Assembly: GCA_026874595.1 (NCBI GenBank) | Contig: CM049315.1 | Span: 76,396,401-76,460,400, forward strand | DNA length: 64,000 nucleotides | From: Sipunculus nudus | Taxonomy: Eukaryota; Annelida; Sipuncula; Golfingiida; Sipunculidae | Direction of reading: 5' to 3' | Part shown: positions 1-11,579 of the stretch, one piece after another | How the letters are laid out: the number at the start of each line of letters is the position of its first letter | Position numbering within the stretch: the stretch's first letter is position 1 | Notes under the pieces: model-generated | What the model was told of the DNA's origin: nothing | Databases searched by the model: none | What the model saw: the letters and a program-made list of their open reading frames with translations, nothing else | Made by a program: the position numbers and the translations under genes

Positions 1-700
1 AATAAATTATCAGATAAGCATGATGGGTACAGGAAAGGGAATGTCCAGGTAGTGATGTATGATAAAATAACTGTTGCTTGTTGTGGGTTCAACAATTATT
101 ATTTTCACGTTTGCTTAATTGCATTTTACAGCGACTAGGTGACTCATGGATAATTATTAACTTAGTTTACCTAGGTGCTTAAATTAGCCTGATCAGTCTT
201 GCGACCAGGAACCGACTCGGCAGTATACTATATACGGGTCACGTGCAATTGTGCATTGTTGTCATATATCTTTCAGCTTAACATGAAGAACTTGGCACAT
301 ATAGCTTGCCATTGTAGTAGCACCAGGCTCATTTAGCTTCAGGCTCATTTTTTTACTGGGTGCACACTTCATGAGGATAGTTTAAACTTGCTTGAAAGGA
401 CAGCTATCCAAATATATGATGCGTCAAATTACAAAAAAAAAAACAAAAAAAAACAAACAAACAAACGTGCGAATGTAGGATGAGAGCAAGTATCACCTAT
501 ACCTTAAACAGAACGGGACAAATCGGTGAGGGGTGGGTGGCCTTCAGTCGCAGATGAAGCTGACTTCAGTGATCATTTGCATCTCAGAGAGATATAAATA
601 TGCCTTTATGTTATCCTATTGGTCACTGTCTTATCTTAATAAACAAGGTTCCCACACACAATTTGATTCGCTGCCTATAAGAACTCAACATTGGACGTAT
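1..700 (-). promoter_or_regulatory. 5' flank of a further CTLD receptor copy lying off the left edge
   Basis: This stretch aligns by eye with the 5' flank of copy 1 (about 5345-6240) over most of its length. Shared blocks include the motif with core ACCAGGAACCGACTC at 204, the block around TTTAAACTTGCTTGAAAG near 381, and the block near 540-690 containing ATCTCAGAGAGATATAAATA. In copy 1 the motif lies about 300 bp upstream of the ATG, so the corresponding start codon would be roughly 95 bp beyond base 1, off the window. The two flanks differ by small indels and by a (TA)n insertion in the copy-1 version. What is seen is the repeat; that it is a promoter is inferred from its position before three gene copies. 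Confidence 0.6.
194..228 (-). promoter_or_regulatory. Conserved cluster upstream motif, copy A
   Basis: The block with core GCGACCAGGAACCGACTC is nearly identical to 5551-5584 and recognisable at 10991-11020, 15850-15880 and 23591-23620. It sits upstream of every CTLD copy of the leader-exon type. On the gene strand it reads GAGTCGGTTCCTGGTC. The function is unknown; an enhancer or core promoter element is inferred. Confidence 0.45.
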
Positions 701-709
701 GAGTCGTCA

Positions 710-830
710 GTGAATACCGTATTTACTTTATCAGACGCCCGGGCGTTTATTTTTTTTTAGACCTTGCTTTGACCAGGCGTCTAAACAAAGCCGGCTTTTA
801 CTAAAGGCCGGCGTTTATTAAATGAAAATA
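710..830. mobile_element. Fragment of a GC-rich DNA-transposon-like repeat
   Basis: A short GC-rich island in AT-rich DNA with repeated, partly self-complementary words (CGCCCGGGCG, GCCGGC, GGCCGGCG) and three occurrences of GCGTTTATT-type sequence. This layout is typical of terminal regions of DNA transposons or MITEs. No transposase and no clean pair of terminal repeats could be delimited. Confidence 0.3.
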
Positions 831-1864
831 CACTTTCAGGCTCGGCAGACAAAAGCACAAAATAACAAGCCAGAATCAAAATATTACAATGATTTATGAC
901 AAACACAAACGTTTGAACTCTTCAATGAAAGAATACCTAAATGTAAAGGTTTACACAAATAAAACGAAAGTTACAAATAATATTAACATATTTCTCAGGG
1001 TTGAATAACAGCATTTTATACCTAAATAGAAACTAGTGCGATCTATATATAAAAATTGCTTAAAAATTCATAAAACATGAACGTGCGAAGTTTTCCAGGC
1101 GAGTTTAAAACCAGGCCCCTGGGGTCAGAGAACCTTACTCCATCTTATCAAATGTCCGGGTTGTTCCTTGCTCTATTACGAGTCGATAATCTGAAAATCA
1201 AGGTTATTTTCGTGAACAAGAGCGAACTGATTATCCACTGCTACTTGATAATTATGGATGGCGATAATGCAGGCATTTGAGTAACCCTTCTTGACACTGT
1301 AAGCTTGTGGTCGTTTTACAGGCCTTACAATGTGTTAATATGTAACATTGTCAAGTGAGAAAGATATATATTGTATCTAACCAGTAGATATAAACAATAT
1401 GCCAGACTCAATACATTATTACATTTACAGTTAAATGTTAAATGTTTGGCAAAAGAGAGAGTACATGACCAGGAATTGATTGTAAACCTTTCTCTGAGTG
1501 TCCTAGGGGCAGCTTTTTGCATATAGACATTAAAGATTCTCATTATGTTGGCTTGGGTGGTTTCCGAATTTATAGGTTTGATAGTCTGATTCCGTCTCAT
1601 TTACTAAGAAGAAGTTTTCTTGGTAAAAACCTAATATAAACTTCCATCGTACAGTTGTAGCTTAATTTATGATTAATTCAAATTTGTCAATTCTGGGTGA
1701 ATAATAGATACGGACATAATAAATACGTTACATCTATTAGCAGTTTGTTCTTATTTTACCTAAATATGAATTTATTGAGGTGCAAGTGCAAGAGGAATCA
1801 CATAATCAACACTTAATAACTTAAACCTACGCTTTGCCAATGTGTGTCCACATGATTGTATTAC

Positions 1865-1982
1865 CTGATATGCGGTCCTCCGAAGACCATCACTATACCA
1901 ACTAGGAAGGTTACCATATTTAGCGTCGCAATTATAACAAAACCCGCCACAACCATAGTTAGAGTGGCTATTGTGTTTTCCC
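1865..1982 (-). CDS. Transmembrane exon of CTLD copy 1, intact
   Basis: The acceptor TTTTCTTTTGCAG is followed by an open 118-nt exon beginning in phase 1 and ending in phase 2 at donor GTAATA. It encodes GENTIATLTM, then a hydrophobic stretch (VVAGFVIIATL, MVTFLVGIVMVF), then GGPHIR. Length, phases and the ends VTFLV and GGPHI match the copy-3 TM exon at 18585-18468. It has no stop or frameshift although the ectodomain exons upstream are ruined, so it may still be spliced to another upstream gene. A candidate acceptor further 3' near 1616 would add only two codons before a stop, which is speculative. Confidence 0.6.
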
Positions 1983-4900
1983 CTGCAAAAGAAAAGAAAA
2001 TTAACCGCTTAATATATGGATCCCATCACGCTGGAACATATAGCTGACACACTCGAACGATAAAAATGACATTTCCAAAAGCCTGTCACTTCGACAATAC
2101 GAAAATAAACCCTGGAAATGGTTTGATAAATGTAAGAATGTTTTACACTTAGTGGGAGACAAGGAGGAAAAGTTTTTTTAAGTGCACATATACCACAAAG
2201 TCTAAATTTAGCACGGGCATTCACCAACTCATGGAATAAGGAATCGCCAAGGCAACCTTAAGGTGCTCAATTTCTTTTGATGCAAATATTTAGTAGCCAG
2301 GATAATTTTTCTATAATGAACCATGTTTATCACTGATAGAAATTACTCTGATACCCTTAATACACGTCTTCTGTCAAATACATTACAATTAGGACTCTAG
2401 ACAGTTCATTCATAGGGCCAATACATCCTCTTATGTCTTAATAAAGATTATAGAACGACTAGAAAATGTGTAGACCAGATACTAGCGAGGTACAGATAAA
2501 TTCAATGGAGCTGCTGTTACCTGAAATGTCAACTCATTCGATCTTGCCAACAGGTCTATTAGAGACTCCGTAAGGACAAAGAAGTTTATATGTTGTTATG
2601 TGTTCTATAATATTTATATTGAAAGGGAACATTACACTGTTGGCTCTTGCAAAAATATTTACCTTACCATTATGTGACGTTGTCATTTGCATCATCGGTC
2701 AGTATGCTGCATTTGGAAATAAAAAATTAATTTTTAAAATTAAAGGTAAAGGTTTAAAATTTGTATTGTGTATGCAATAGGAATTGGAAAAAAGGAAGAT
2801 CGGTCAATGATACCAGAGGTGGAATCTTCGAAAAACCAATTCTCTTCCAGGAGCGGAATTAATGGTTCATTACATACAAACGTCCATGACAACGAGGAGG
2901 ATTGATTGACAGCCCCCCCCCCCCCCCCCAGTGCCTCCCATATTTCGTGAGCTTTATATATCACGTTACAGTCTTAAGGTTAAATAATATAACACAATAT
3001 AATATATGATTTTTGTGATGCCATTTGAACACTATACAGGGAGAGGCATCCTCCAATGTTAAGGAAGTATGTATTTATTTTGTAAAATAATTGATTCAAG
3101 TTGACATGGGCTTGTAATTTACATTATACAACACTGAAAGCCTTTAATACAGATAAGGTGATATCGTGTAATATTTGTATTAAATAGTTATACATCAATA
3201 TTTTAAACGTTACTCCAATCCCGTCATTGAAACAAAAGGCGTAATATTGTTTTATTGAACTCCCATAATAAACACACTTCCGGTTGGCACATCCCGCAGG
3301 ACTTCAAGGTCTGCGGAAGAAAATCATACAGACTAAAGAGTTGTAACTTGATCGAATAGCTTGTATAGACTGTTGCAGCAAGGTATATTGGCTCATTTTA
3401 CCTTTGTGTAATATGTTAGGGAAAAAATCAAATAATGACACACATACTGACAAATCGAAGAACTCCACTATCAGTAAGATATATAGAATAAAAAGGCGCT
3501 GGAGAGCCGCTTCTGTCTCTACGTATCGTGCCTATGATGCAACCCTCATCCAATTATATACGCTCTTACACAGTTTTTTCTTTATAAAAAATCAATATAA
3601 TGTCAGTTTTACATGATAATTGCTGGTTAACCGCTGCCTCGGTAGGGTACTCTCCGAACGTACAAACAAGTAAGGATTCTGGGTCAACAGGCTGGATTAG
3701 GTGATCAATCAGCTAATCACAGACTCTGTTACAAATTCTCCAACATGTTGTCCTCTAAAACAAGTAGTTCTTTGCAAAAACCTTGCTGTAGATAAAGCAT
3801 AGTGTAAAGATATCGTAATGTGATATCGTTGCCAGGATGTGTTTGTGTCCATGTTGTCAAAATAGAGGATGAATGTCAGGGAATACGACTTAAAGCACTA
3901 TACACTTATAATATTAAACGAAAACAAACAGTATATATGTATTTCGTACTCATTATATAATGTACCCTCCCGACTTATATACTTTAACTGAGAAAGCTGT
4001 ACCCAGCACAATGAGATAACTTTCGGGAAAAGTATACGTCAAAACCTGGTAACCTAAAATGCAAAACGTACATAAAGACGGTCATTTTCTCGATCCGAAT
4101 AATTTGACTAAATGAAATAACTTTAAAAGTGTATGACACACACTTTACCTGAAATTTTTTCCGTCGTGGGAATTCCAGTTTTTTTTTTTTTTTTTTTGCT
4201 GTTTTGCGGACTTAGCCAGAGAGTTTTGTACATACTTGAGTTCACCAGATGGCGGTAGTGTTTCTGATTTTTTTTTCACTGAGAATGAAGGGTAGGTGCA
4301 TCCCCTGCTTGGTACAGTTCTCTAATGCTTTTTTGAATGTAAAGGCCTTCGGACAATCAGGAAAAGGACTAGTTTTTATATAAATGAAACAGAGCCATTG
4401 CAATAATTACTACGTGTGTAAATATTCCTGTTGATTTTTACGCCACAACTGATTGAATGACGGGGGGACTCTTTACATGTCGGCAACTTTTGTTTGATAT
4501 TTGATTCTATATAAACTTTTGTTTGCTCGGATAAAAAAAACTATCACATGAATGCAGGTTATACTAAGTAAAGATGACAGAAGGCAATTCAGGCCGCACC
4601 GCCAGCAGTCCCTATAAAAGACACGTGATACCAGTATATGATTCGAAACAAACTTGGACATGACCGCTATTTCCCAGTTTCTCGAATACGTCAAAGTGCA
4701 ACAACATTTGCGAAATGATGATATAAAAGATGATCCAACCAGTCTTATACAACCAGTTTTATATAAAATAAGCAAGATCATCATCTAAAGCAATATTTAA
4801 GCAATTCAATTATAAGGCAATTGATCTTTAGAATGACTATTTTATTCAAAATGCATGATAAAAATTATAAACTTTAAGTAATACATATAAAAAACTTAAT

Positions 4901-5171
4901 ATAGTTGCTCAGAAAAATCCATGTGTCTAGCAAAAATTAAAGATGCAGACTACCAACTTTATCTTAACCGTGTCACTGCCTTTCAAGGAAAAATATTTCA
5001 ACAATCTCCAACAAAACATGTTCAGATGCCAAATTATATCTAAAAATAATGATATGAAAATAATGACTGAAATTCATTTTAATATTTAAATAAGTTAAGA
5101 GACAAGCATAGGAAGCATTTAATATGCATTATTTGTGAATAAAAGAAAAAGGTTTGTGGGTGTGTACTCAC

Positions 5172-5262
5172 CGGTCCCGCCTGTGTCTGATACGACAAAA
5201 TATGCCACCGTAAATGTTAATTCTGTTGCCCTCTTTATCAGGATGGTACGTGTGTATCCCAT
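5172..5262 (-). CDS. Leader (signal-peptide) exon of CTLD copy 1
   Basis: ATG at 5262-5260, 91 nt, encoding MGYTRTILIKRATEL followed by the hydrophobic run TFTVAYFVV and then SDTGGTG. It ends in phase 1 at donor GTGAGT. The copy-2 and copy-3 leader exons have exactly the same length and phase and start with the same layout: a basic N-terminus, a hydrophobic core and a small-residue end. The sequence just before the ATG (a CACGAC..ACCAGA.ATT block) is also conserved among the three copies, which supports this start. Confidence 0.6.
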
Positions 5263-5344
5263 AATATCTGGTTACGTCGTGCTAAGACAACTCGGACTGA
5301 TGTGTTAATGTAGCCGTTCACAATACATAGACCTACCTCTTTTC

Positions 5345-5939
5345 AGAAAGTGTCAGATAATTATGATGAAATCAGATGATGGTAACAGGAGAGGAAATGT
5401 TCAGATTGTTATGTATAATGAAATAAATGTTGCTTATTGTGGGTTCAGCAATTATTATTTTTACGTCTGCAAAATCGCATTTTACAGCGACTTTAGCCAC
5501 TCATGGATAATTATAAGCTTAGTTTACCTATATGCTTAAACTAGCCAGTTCAGTCTTGCGACCAGGAACCGACTCAGTAGTATACTTTATAAATTGTATA
5601 CGGGTCAGGTGCAGTTCAGTATTGTTGTCATGTATCTTTCAGATAAACATGAAACTTGGCAAATATTGCCTGCCATTGTAGTGGCCGCAAGCTTAGTTAG
5701 CTTCATCGTTCTTTATGGTCGCACACTTCACGAGGATAGTTTAAACTTGCTTGAAAGTCAGCTTACCAAATTTGGAGAGCAAGCGTTTATTTCGTCTATA
5801 TTTTTATATATCAAGCATATGCATGCCATTTTAGATAAATCCTATAAATTTGTAAAAATCCTGTAAATAAAAAAAGTCGAGGACATTTGAATTTGAAGAA
5901 GTTTTAAAAAATAAAACAGACACCCATAGTTTATATATA

Positions 5940-5985
<46 letters not shown>

Positions 5986-6240
5986 CCAAAAACATACGTG
6001 CGAATTTAGAATGAGAGCAAGTTTCACGTAAAACAGAACGGGAAAACTCGGTGGGTGAGGGATGGTTGGCGAGTGGCCTTCAGCCGCAAATTAAGCTGAC
6101 ACCAGTGATCATTTGCATCTCGGAGAGATATAAATATGTCTTTCAGTTATCCTTTTCGTCAATGTCTTATCTTTATTCACAAAGTTCCCACACAATTCTT
6201 TACGCTGCCTATATGAACTTCACATTGGACGTATGATAAT
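5345..6240 (-). promoter_or_regulatory. Duplicated 5' flank of CTLD copy 1
   Basis: This is the second copy of the 1-700 flank, offset by about 5.35 kb, with a (TA)n run (about 5930-5978) inserted. The conserved motif lies at 5551-5584. The duplication offset gives the approximate size of the tandem duplication unit between copy 1 and the copy lying off the window. Confidence 0.55.
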
Positions 6241-7640
6241 AATTTGTCTATAGTATTTAATGATTTTGTAATGCTCTTTGTGTCATAATACATTTTATGA
6301 GGGTTGTTACTTATAGAATAATTTTTAAAATACACAAATAAGAGTCGTCAGTAAATAGGTCTGTTTGTCATGCAAGAACTCAATAGATATCCATGGTAAC
6401 AGGTCTAATAGTATGTTTAAGCCTTTTTGACATGGTTGTATGACAATATACATGAAAATACATGTATGTTTACGCTTTATTTTAGAACAAGATATGGCTG
6501 AAACAAAATACACTTTATGAGATCTGAGACCTAGACTCTTGGTTTTGTGTGTAAACCCTTCCAGACCAAAGGACAAGGGAATTAGGTGGTCTTTTTATTG
6601 TTTGGAAACCAGGATCCAGAGAAATCTTAGGAATCAATGATGATCGGTAGTTTCCATAACATTCCACAAAAGGTATCAGAAACCATGATTTTATGTGACG
6701 CAACACCACATCTTTATTTTAACATAGTAAAATAAATATTGCATGTTGTATGAGTATTAACTTAAATTACTGGAAAGGGAGTTACTTATTAGATTTACTT
6801 GTTCATCAGATTATATATCTACACAATCTGGACAGGAAATATGTTATTGGTTCTACACGTGGTACGACATCTGGAGTTCAGCTGTTTTAACAAGTTCATT
6901 CGTTGCGATATGGTGAGCAAAAAAAAAATAAAATAAAAATTAGAACTGCTGCTTTCTACCATAATGGTAAATTTCTTCAGTCTAATGTTACTTTGTATTC
7001 ATTTGAAGCATATTGTCGACAATTACGTAAAATATTTTGACATTCAAGAATCATTAATCATTAAAAAAACTAAAACAGAAGTGCTTTTGGATTAAAAAGT
7101 GTTTCGTGTTTAAAGAACCCCCGCTTTTCTGTAAGTTAGCCCCCATTGTCTTAGTTTTTGTCAAGTGGTTGTATAAGAAGCCACATATCCCATTTATTTC
7201 TATTATCCCAGTTAGCTTCGAGATGGACAGGAATGATCAGGGACTGAGTTTCATTATATCCTTCCAAAAGTTGTGCATGTACTTGAAAAAAAAAATCGAA
7301 AGAAATGGTTAGCTGTGGCAAATTGCAGTTTTTAAACACTTGTATCAATTAGTGGAAAAAAGTATATAGTAAACAAAGAAGGTACTTTGTTAAGGCTACT
7401 AATCTGACACAGCTAAACAGATCTGAGATAATGCACTAATGTAATGATTCCATGACATCTTCCACCACAGTTGACCAAGACCACTAATTCCTCGAGTGTC
7501 TATATATGCATATCTTTGTTAGCCATATCACAATTGTTTTGTTTACAGCCCAAATTATACCAAATGGAGCTTTTATATAAATGTAGTTGGTTTTCCCTCT
7601 CCCTTCTAATCGTACTTTGAATAAGGAATGATATGAATAG
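6240..7640. other. No gene seen
   Basis: AT-rich sequence between the copy-1 flank and copy 2. I looked on the minus strand for the TM exon that copy 2 should have (acceptor, hydrophobic run, GGPH) and found none. Only short chance open frames occur. Confidence 0.4.
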
Positions 7641-7681
7641 GATTCAGTTATGTACAGAGAAAACGTTATACTTATGCCTAC

Positions 7682-8955
7682 CATTCTTACAGACAAAGGC
7701 ATGCTCCTCTTCACAGTCTGCTGGCTTCCATGTGCCGTCCTGGGTCATGATAGCACAACTCTTGTTTAATCCACCGTCATATGTACCCCAGTTTTGGAAG
7801 TTTAGCGGTTTTTGATCTGAAAAAAAGCACAGCCCGAATACTAACTGACTGAAATTACCTTAGTAAAAATAAGATAATCCCTAGCACGGAATTTGAGTAA
7901 TTTCCCCCTGGAGATTTCTGTATATGAATTCTTCTTCTTAAACAAATTCTTTAGTAAATAAAGGATTAAAAATCTGTATATATCCATACGAAGGCAGATA
8001 TAGGAATGATTGACGACACGAGCCTATTTTGCAGAAGAACAATCAAAGTCCGCTAGAGGCATTTTTAACTGCAAATACAAGATTTCTAGTCCAGGTAGGG
8101 GTATCGGGACCTACATAAGCAATACCGTAAAACGGTCATGGAAAAACAAATGGATTAAATATGAAGAATAAGGGAAGTAAAAAAGTAAATAATACCAGAA
8201 GTAGAATCCTTGAGGAACCATTTCTCTTTACGGATCGGAATCCATGTCTCATCGCATCCCGGCGTCCATGATAACAAAGAGGAATTGTCGACTGGCCCCG
8301 CCATAGTAGCTCCGTGTGACGAACATATTTCTTGAGCATGGTACCACCCTGACGTGTTACAGCTGTGTGTAATACATGTTTCATTGAGGTCCCTTATACA
8401 ATCTAAACGTAAAAACATCAAAACATTGTTTTTATTTTTAAAACAGATATCACATCATACCAAGAGAAATAAACTCCGCATTTCAATTAACATAACCCAC
8501 AAAGATGGTTCATTATGGATCATAACGGAGCAGACGCAATCTTAAATTGGTTATATATTTACTTTTGTACAGGAAAAATGTAAAGTACACAGAAGCTGCG
8601 GTCTGAGCTTCGATATATATATATATATATATTAAAACTTTGCCTAACGAACACCTCAGTATATCGACCATCCTAAAATTATGTGCCTTTTCATGTGCCC
8701 GTTTTCTTTTTGCTCTTTGTAAATATTTTAAAACCTCGAAATAGCGGGTACCTCGTTTTGCCGTTTAACGGGCACGTTTTTTCGGTCCAAGTTGGGTTCA
8801 TATTTGCTGGAATAGCTACTGGCGCGACACAAAGTGAACAACAATCAGACGAGCTATTGTAAGGCCTTTGCTAGTTAGGGCTCTTATTGGCGCCAACCTT
8901 GCAAGTGTGATCACTTTAGCGTGGTCGTCGTTTTGGTGGTCGTAATTCCGAGGTT

Positions 8956-8993
<38 letters not shown>

Positions 8994-10735
8994 ATTGAAT
9001 ATACCTTCTGTCTTACACTCAACTCCGATCCCTCCAGTAAAACAGGACACAGCGTAAGAGACGTTTAGGGACCTCCGATAGTAAGCACACGTTAATCCTG
9101 TTCCCTCTCGAAGAACTTCGAGATCTGGGCATATGAAATATGCATTATCAGTGAAAAGGTTTGTGATTTTGTTCAGGTTGATGTATATTTATGATATATT
9201 TAGGATATACTGTGATACACGGTGGGCGCGTGTATGTAAATATGTCATATTCAATAATAGTGGACATCACAGATACGTCGAACGGCATTTTCTAGGACTT
9301 CAGTTTCACGTTTCGGAACACCTGTTTCCCATATTTATATTTTTTAAAAATTCCTCAAGTAAACAAGTTGAAGAATCTCAAAAGCGAAATAATGTTTCGT
9401 TTACGATGATACAGTTAATACTGAATACATCGAGAAATTATACTTCCGCCAGGTATTATTATACAACAGTCTGTGTTCCCTTCGCTCGTATCTTGGTCTC
9501 TTTGAAACTTCAGGCAATAAGTTATAAGCATATTTGTTACAATTTTGGAGGGTTAGGATAACACACATGTAATATATAAAATCCTGGATGTACTCTGGAT
9601 CACCCTATTTTATTTAGTTCAAATGGCTCTATAACACTGAGACATTTCTTTGGCGTGGCCGAGAGCCACAGCAGTTCTTTTGAATTAGGAGTGGTTTTGT
9701 TCGATCCATAACCTTTTATGTAGTTTCTATAGCATGACAAACATCCTCTACGCTTTATACACATTCTTTATTCTTTATTCCTTGCTTTTATACCCATCAA
9801 TGTTTTATAAGGATCCTGCAGGACGTTATCATGTAAACTCAGACTACAATCATCAGGTATAATTAAACTTACCTCACTTAATCCTTACCTGAAACTCTCC
9901 CGTCGGGGGAAGTCCAGTTCTCTGTTAGCTGTCTGAACAGACCCAGCCACAGAGAGTTGTTAGGCCTTTTGTTCATCAGGAATTTCTGGTCATTTTCACT
10001 CCGAATTACTGGTAGATGCAGTCCCTGATTGGTACAGTTCTTTAAGGCTCTCTGGAATGTAGTCTCGAGTCCTTTGGACAAATAGGAAAATAATTCTCTT
10101 CTATATTTGTGAAACTTTTCTTGAATTCTTAATAACTACTACAGGTGTACATGTTATTTTTGGATTTTATGATTGCATTGCTGCCCATTAGTTAAAGTGA
10201 TATCTTACTTTGTATTTCACTGAGAAAATTTAAAAGAGTGGATCAGCAGCCAACATGATGGACCCGTTGACCATGGTCGTTATCTTTTGAGTGCAATATG
10301 TAACAATATTTATAACAAGCAAATAAAAAAGAAAAGGAAACAAAAATGTAACATTTTTATATGCATAGTTGATGCTTAAGTGAAAAGAGAAATTTAAAAT
10401 TCATGTAATGAGCTTTATTTTTTTTAAATTTGCTGGGTGAACCAAACACAAGAGGGAAACTTAAGCAAGATTATACACGCTTAAATGTCAGGGATGCTAC
10501 ACATCATGTGCCGTCTCATGGATGGAAGAATATTCCAGGGTTCCGAGAAGATTTCACTGACCTTTTTGGACCTTGACCTTTAAGATCTTTTTGATCTTAT
10601 TGTTTGCCGTAAATCGAAGATTGGAAATATTGTTGTGTACTCACCGATCTCGAGAGTCACCGAAAGGCCGAAAAATGCAGCTATAACAGCCAATCCAGTC
10701 GCTCTCTGTATCAGACATGTAGTTATAACACGCAT
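7682..10735 (-). CDS. CTLD receptor copy 2: leader plus two CTLDs, no TM exon found
   Basis: Exons on the minus strand, all joined in phase 1: leader 10735-10645 (91 nt, donor GTGAGT); CTLD1 N-half 10071-9889 (183 nt; ALKNCTNQGLHLPVI, LWLGLFR, NWTSPDG); CTLD1 C-half 9124-9005 (120 nt; LTCAYYRRS, SCFTGGIGVEC); CTLD2 N-half 8402-8196 (207 nt; CNTSGWYHAQEICSSHG, ETWIPIRKEKW); CTLD2 C-half 7816-7682 (135 nt; FQNWGTYDGG, CAIMTQDGTWKPADC, HAFVC). Cysteine and WLGL-type landmarks fit the C-type-lectin fold, but the EPN/QPD and WND calcium and sugar signatures are absent, so a non-carbohydrate ligand is likely (inference). The last exon ends at a good phase-1 donor. Reading through it gives a stop at 7646-7644 and a soluble product. 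Otherwise it could splice to the intact TM exon at 1982. Confidence 0.72.
8609..8992. repeat. (TA)n runs in a copy-2 intron
   Basis: Short TA dinucleotide tracts at about 8609-8631 and 8958-8992 within the intron between CTLD1 and CTLD2. Confidence 0.8.
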
Positions 10736-10799
10736 AATGTCTGGTCATGTCGTGTTAACAGACATCTCGGGCTGAATCCGTGTCAATGTCGGCTTACAT

Positions 10800-11520
10800 C
10801 AAAAGTTGTCAGATAAGAGATACAGGTGGTAGGAAAAGGGAAGTAAACATACAGTTCATATACAATTATGCTTTATGTTAGTGCTATTATAACAGTCATG
10901 ACTGTAACTGTTTAATCGTATCTTACAGTAATTCATATACTAATGGATAATTGCTAGCTTAGTTTAATTTGTTATTTTAACTGGACTCCTCGGTCTTATA
11001 ACCAGGAACCGAGTGAGTGCCATACGTAATATATATAACGATATTTTATGCCCATGAGCGTTTGTTTTCATATATTTTTCAAATAAATATAATGAACTAT
11101 TGAAATATAGTGCGTTATTATTAAGGATGGCACACTCTACCAGGATTATTTTGTTTTGTATTAAGCCAATTGGTATAGGCTATTTTCATCCTCCCGTGTG
11201 GACTTTACCATGCTATTGTCTACTCAATTGTGTGTAAAACGATTAAGGTACCTTATGGGTAATATGTAGAATCTGTTTACCTTTTTACTTTTACTGGACA
11301 AATCATCTATCTAAGTAATAAATATAATGTATTTATCATATGCATTGAGAGCTGGTTGTCATACACTTTTCATACAATTATGATGATCAAAAATGTAGCA
11401 TATATAAGCGTCATTAGTGTCATTTCTCATCTGGGTTGCAGGCTTCACGGGGATAATTAAGACTGTTTGAAGGGGCAGCAATTCAAATATTTAGAGTGAG
11501 TGCCTTCTTCGTCATTTACA
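10800..11520 (-). promoter_or_regulatory. 5' flank of CTLD copy 2
   Basis: Diverged version of the cluster flank. The ACCAGGAACCGAGT motif is at 11001, about 266 bp before the ATG, and the TTCACGGGGATAATTAAGAC block near 11446 corresponds to the block near 369 in the left-edge copy. The 5' leader immediately before the ATG shares the CACGACATGACCAGACATT block with copies 1 and 3. Confidence 0.5.
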
Positions 11521-11579
11521 TGCTTTTTTAATCCGTCAAATTTTTAATAGAAAAAATTTAGGAGCAAGTAAAAATATGT

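Larger units (their letters stand above)
1865..5262 (-). pseudogene. CTLD receptor copy 1: intact leader and TM exons around a wrecked ectodomain
   Basis: The leader exon 5262-5172 (91 nt, phase 1 donor GTGAGT) and TM exon 1982-1865 (118 nt) match those of copies 2 and 3 in length and phase. The CTLD exons between them are degraded. The exon-2 relic (4346-4149) has lost bases just after the acceptor, shifts frame near 4285 and carries an A-run (poly-T on the plus strand, about 4180-4197) where copies 2 and 3 encode the segment before NWTSPDG. The exon-3 relic (3310 to about 3210) has a one-base frameshift and has lost the donor. The exon-4 relic (about 2965-2814) has lost the first cysteine block and gained a 17-base G run (C run at 2913-2929), although its end still reads WFFEDSTSG before a GT donor. 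No exon 5 was found. This is most likely a pseudogene, unless leader and TM exons are used in other transcripts. Confidence 0.7.

Noticed and set aside
1325-1600. 91-codon minus-strand frame considered as the cytoplasmic exon of copy 1
   Set aside because: The acceptor-like site near 1616 entered in phase 2 reaches a stop after two codons; the long frame is not the one reached by splicing.
5842-6027. IYIYIY-rich short frames here and at 8816, 29989, 34811, 45127, 45234 and 47877
   Set aside because: They are translations of (TA)n tracts.
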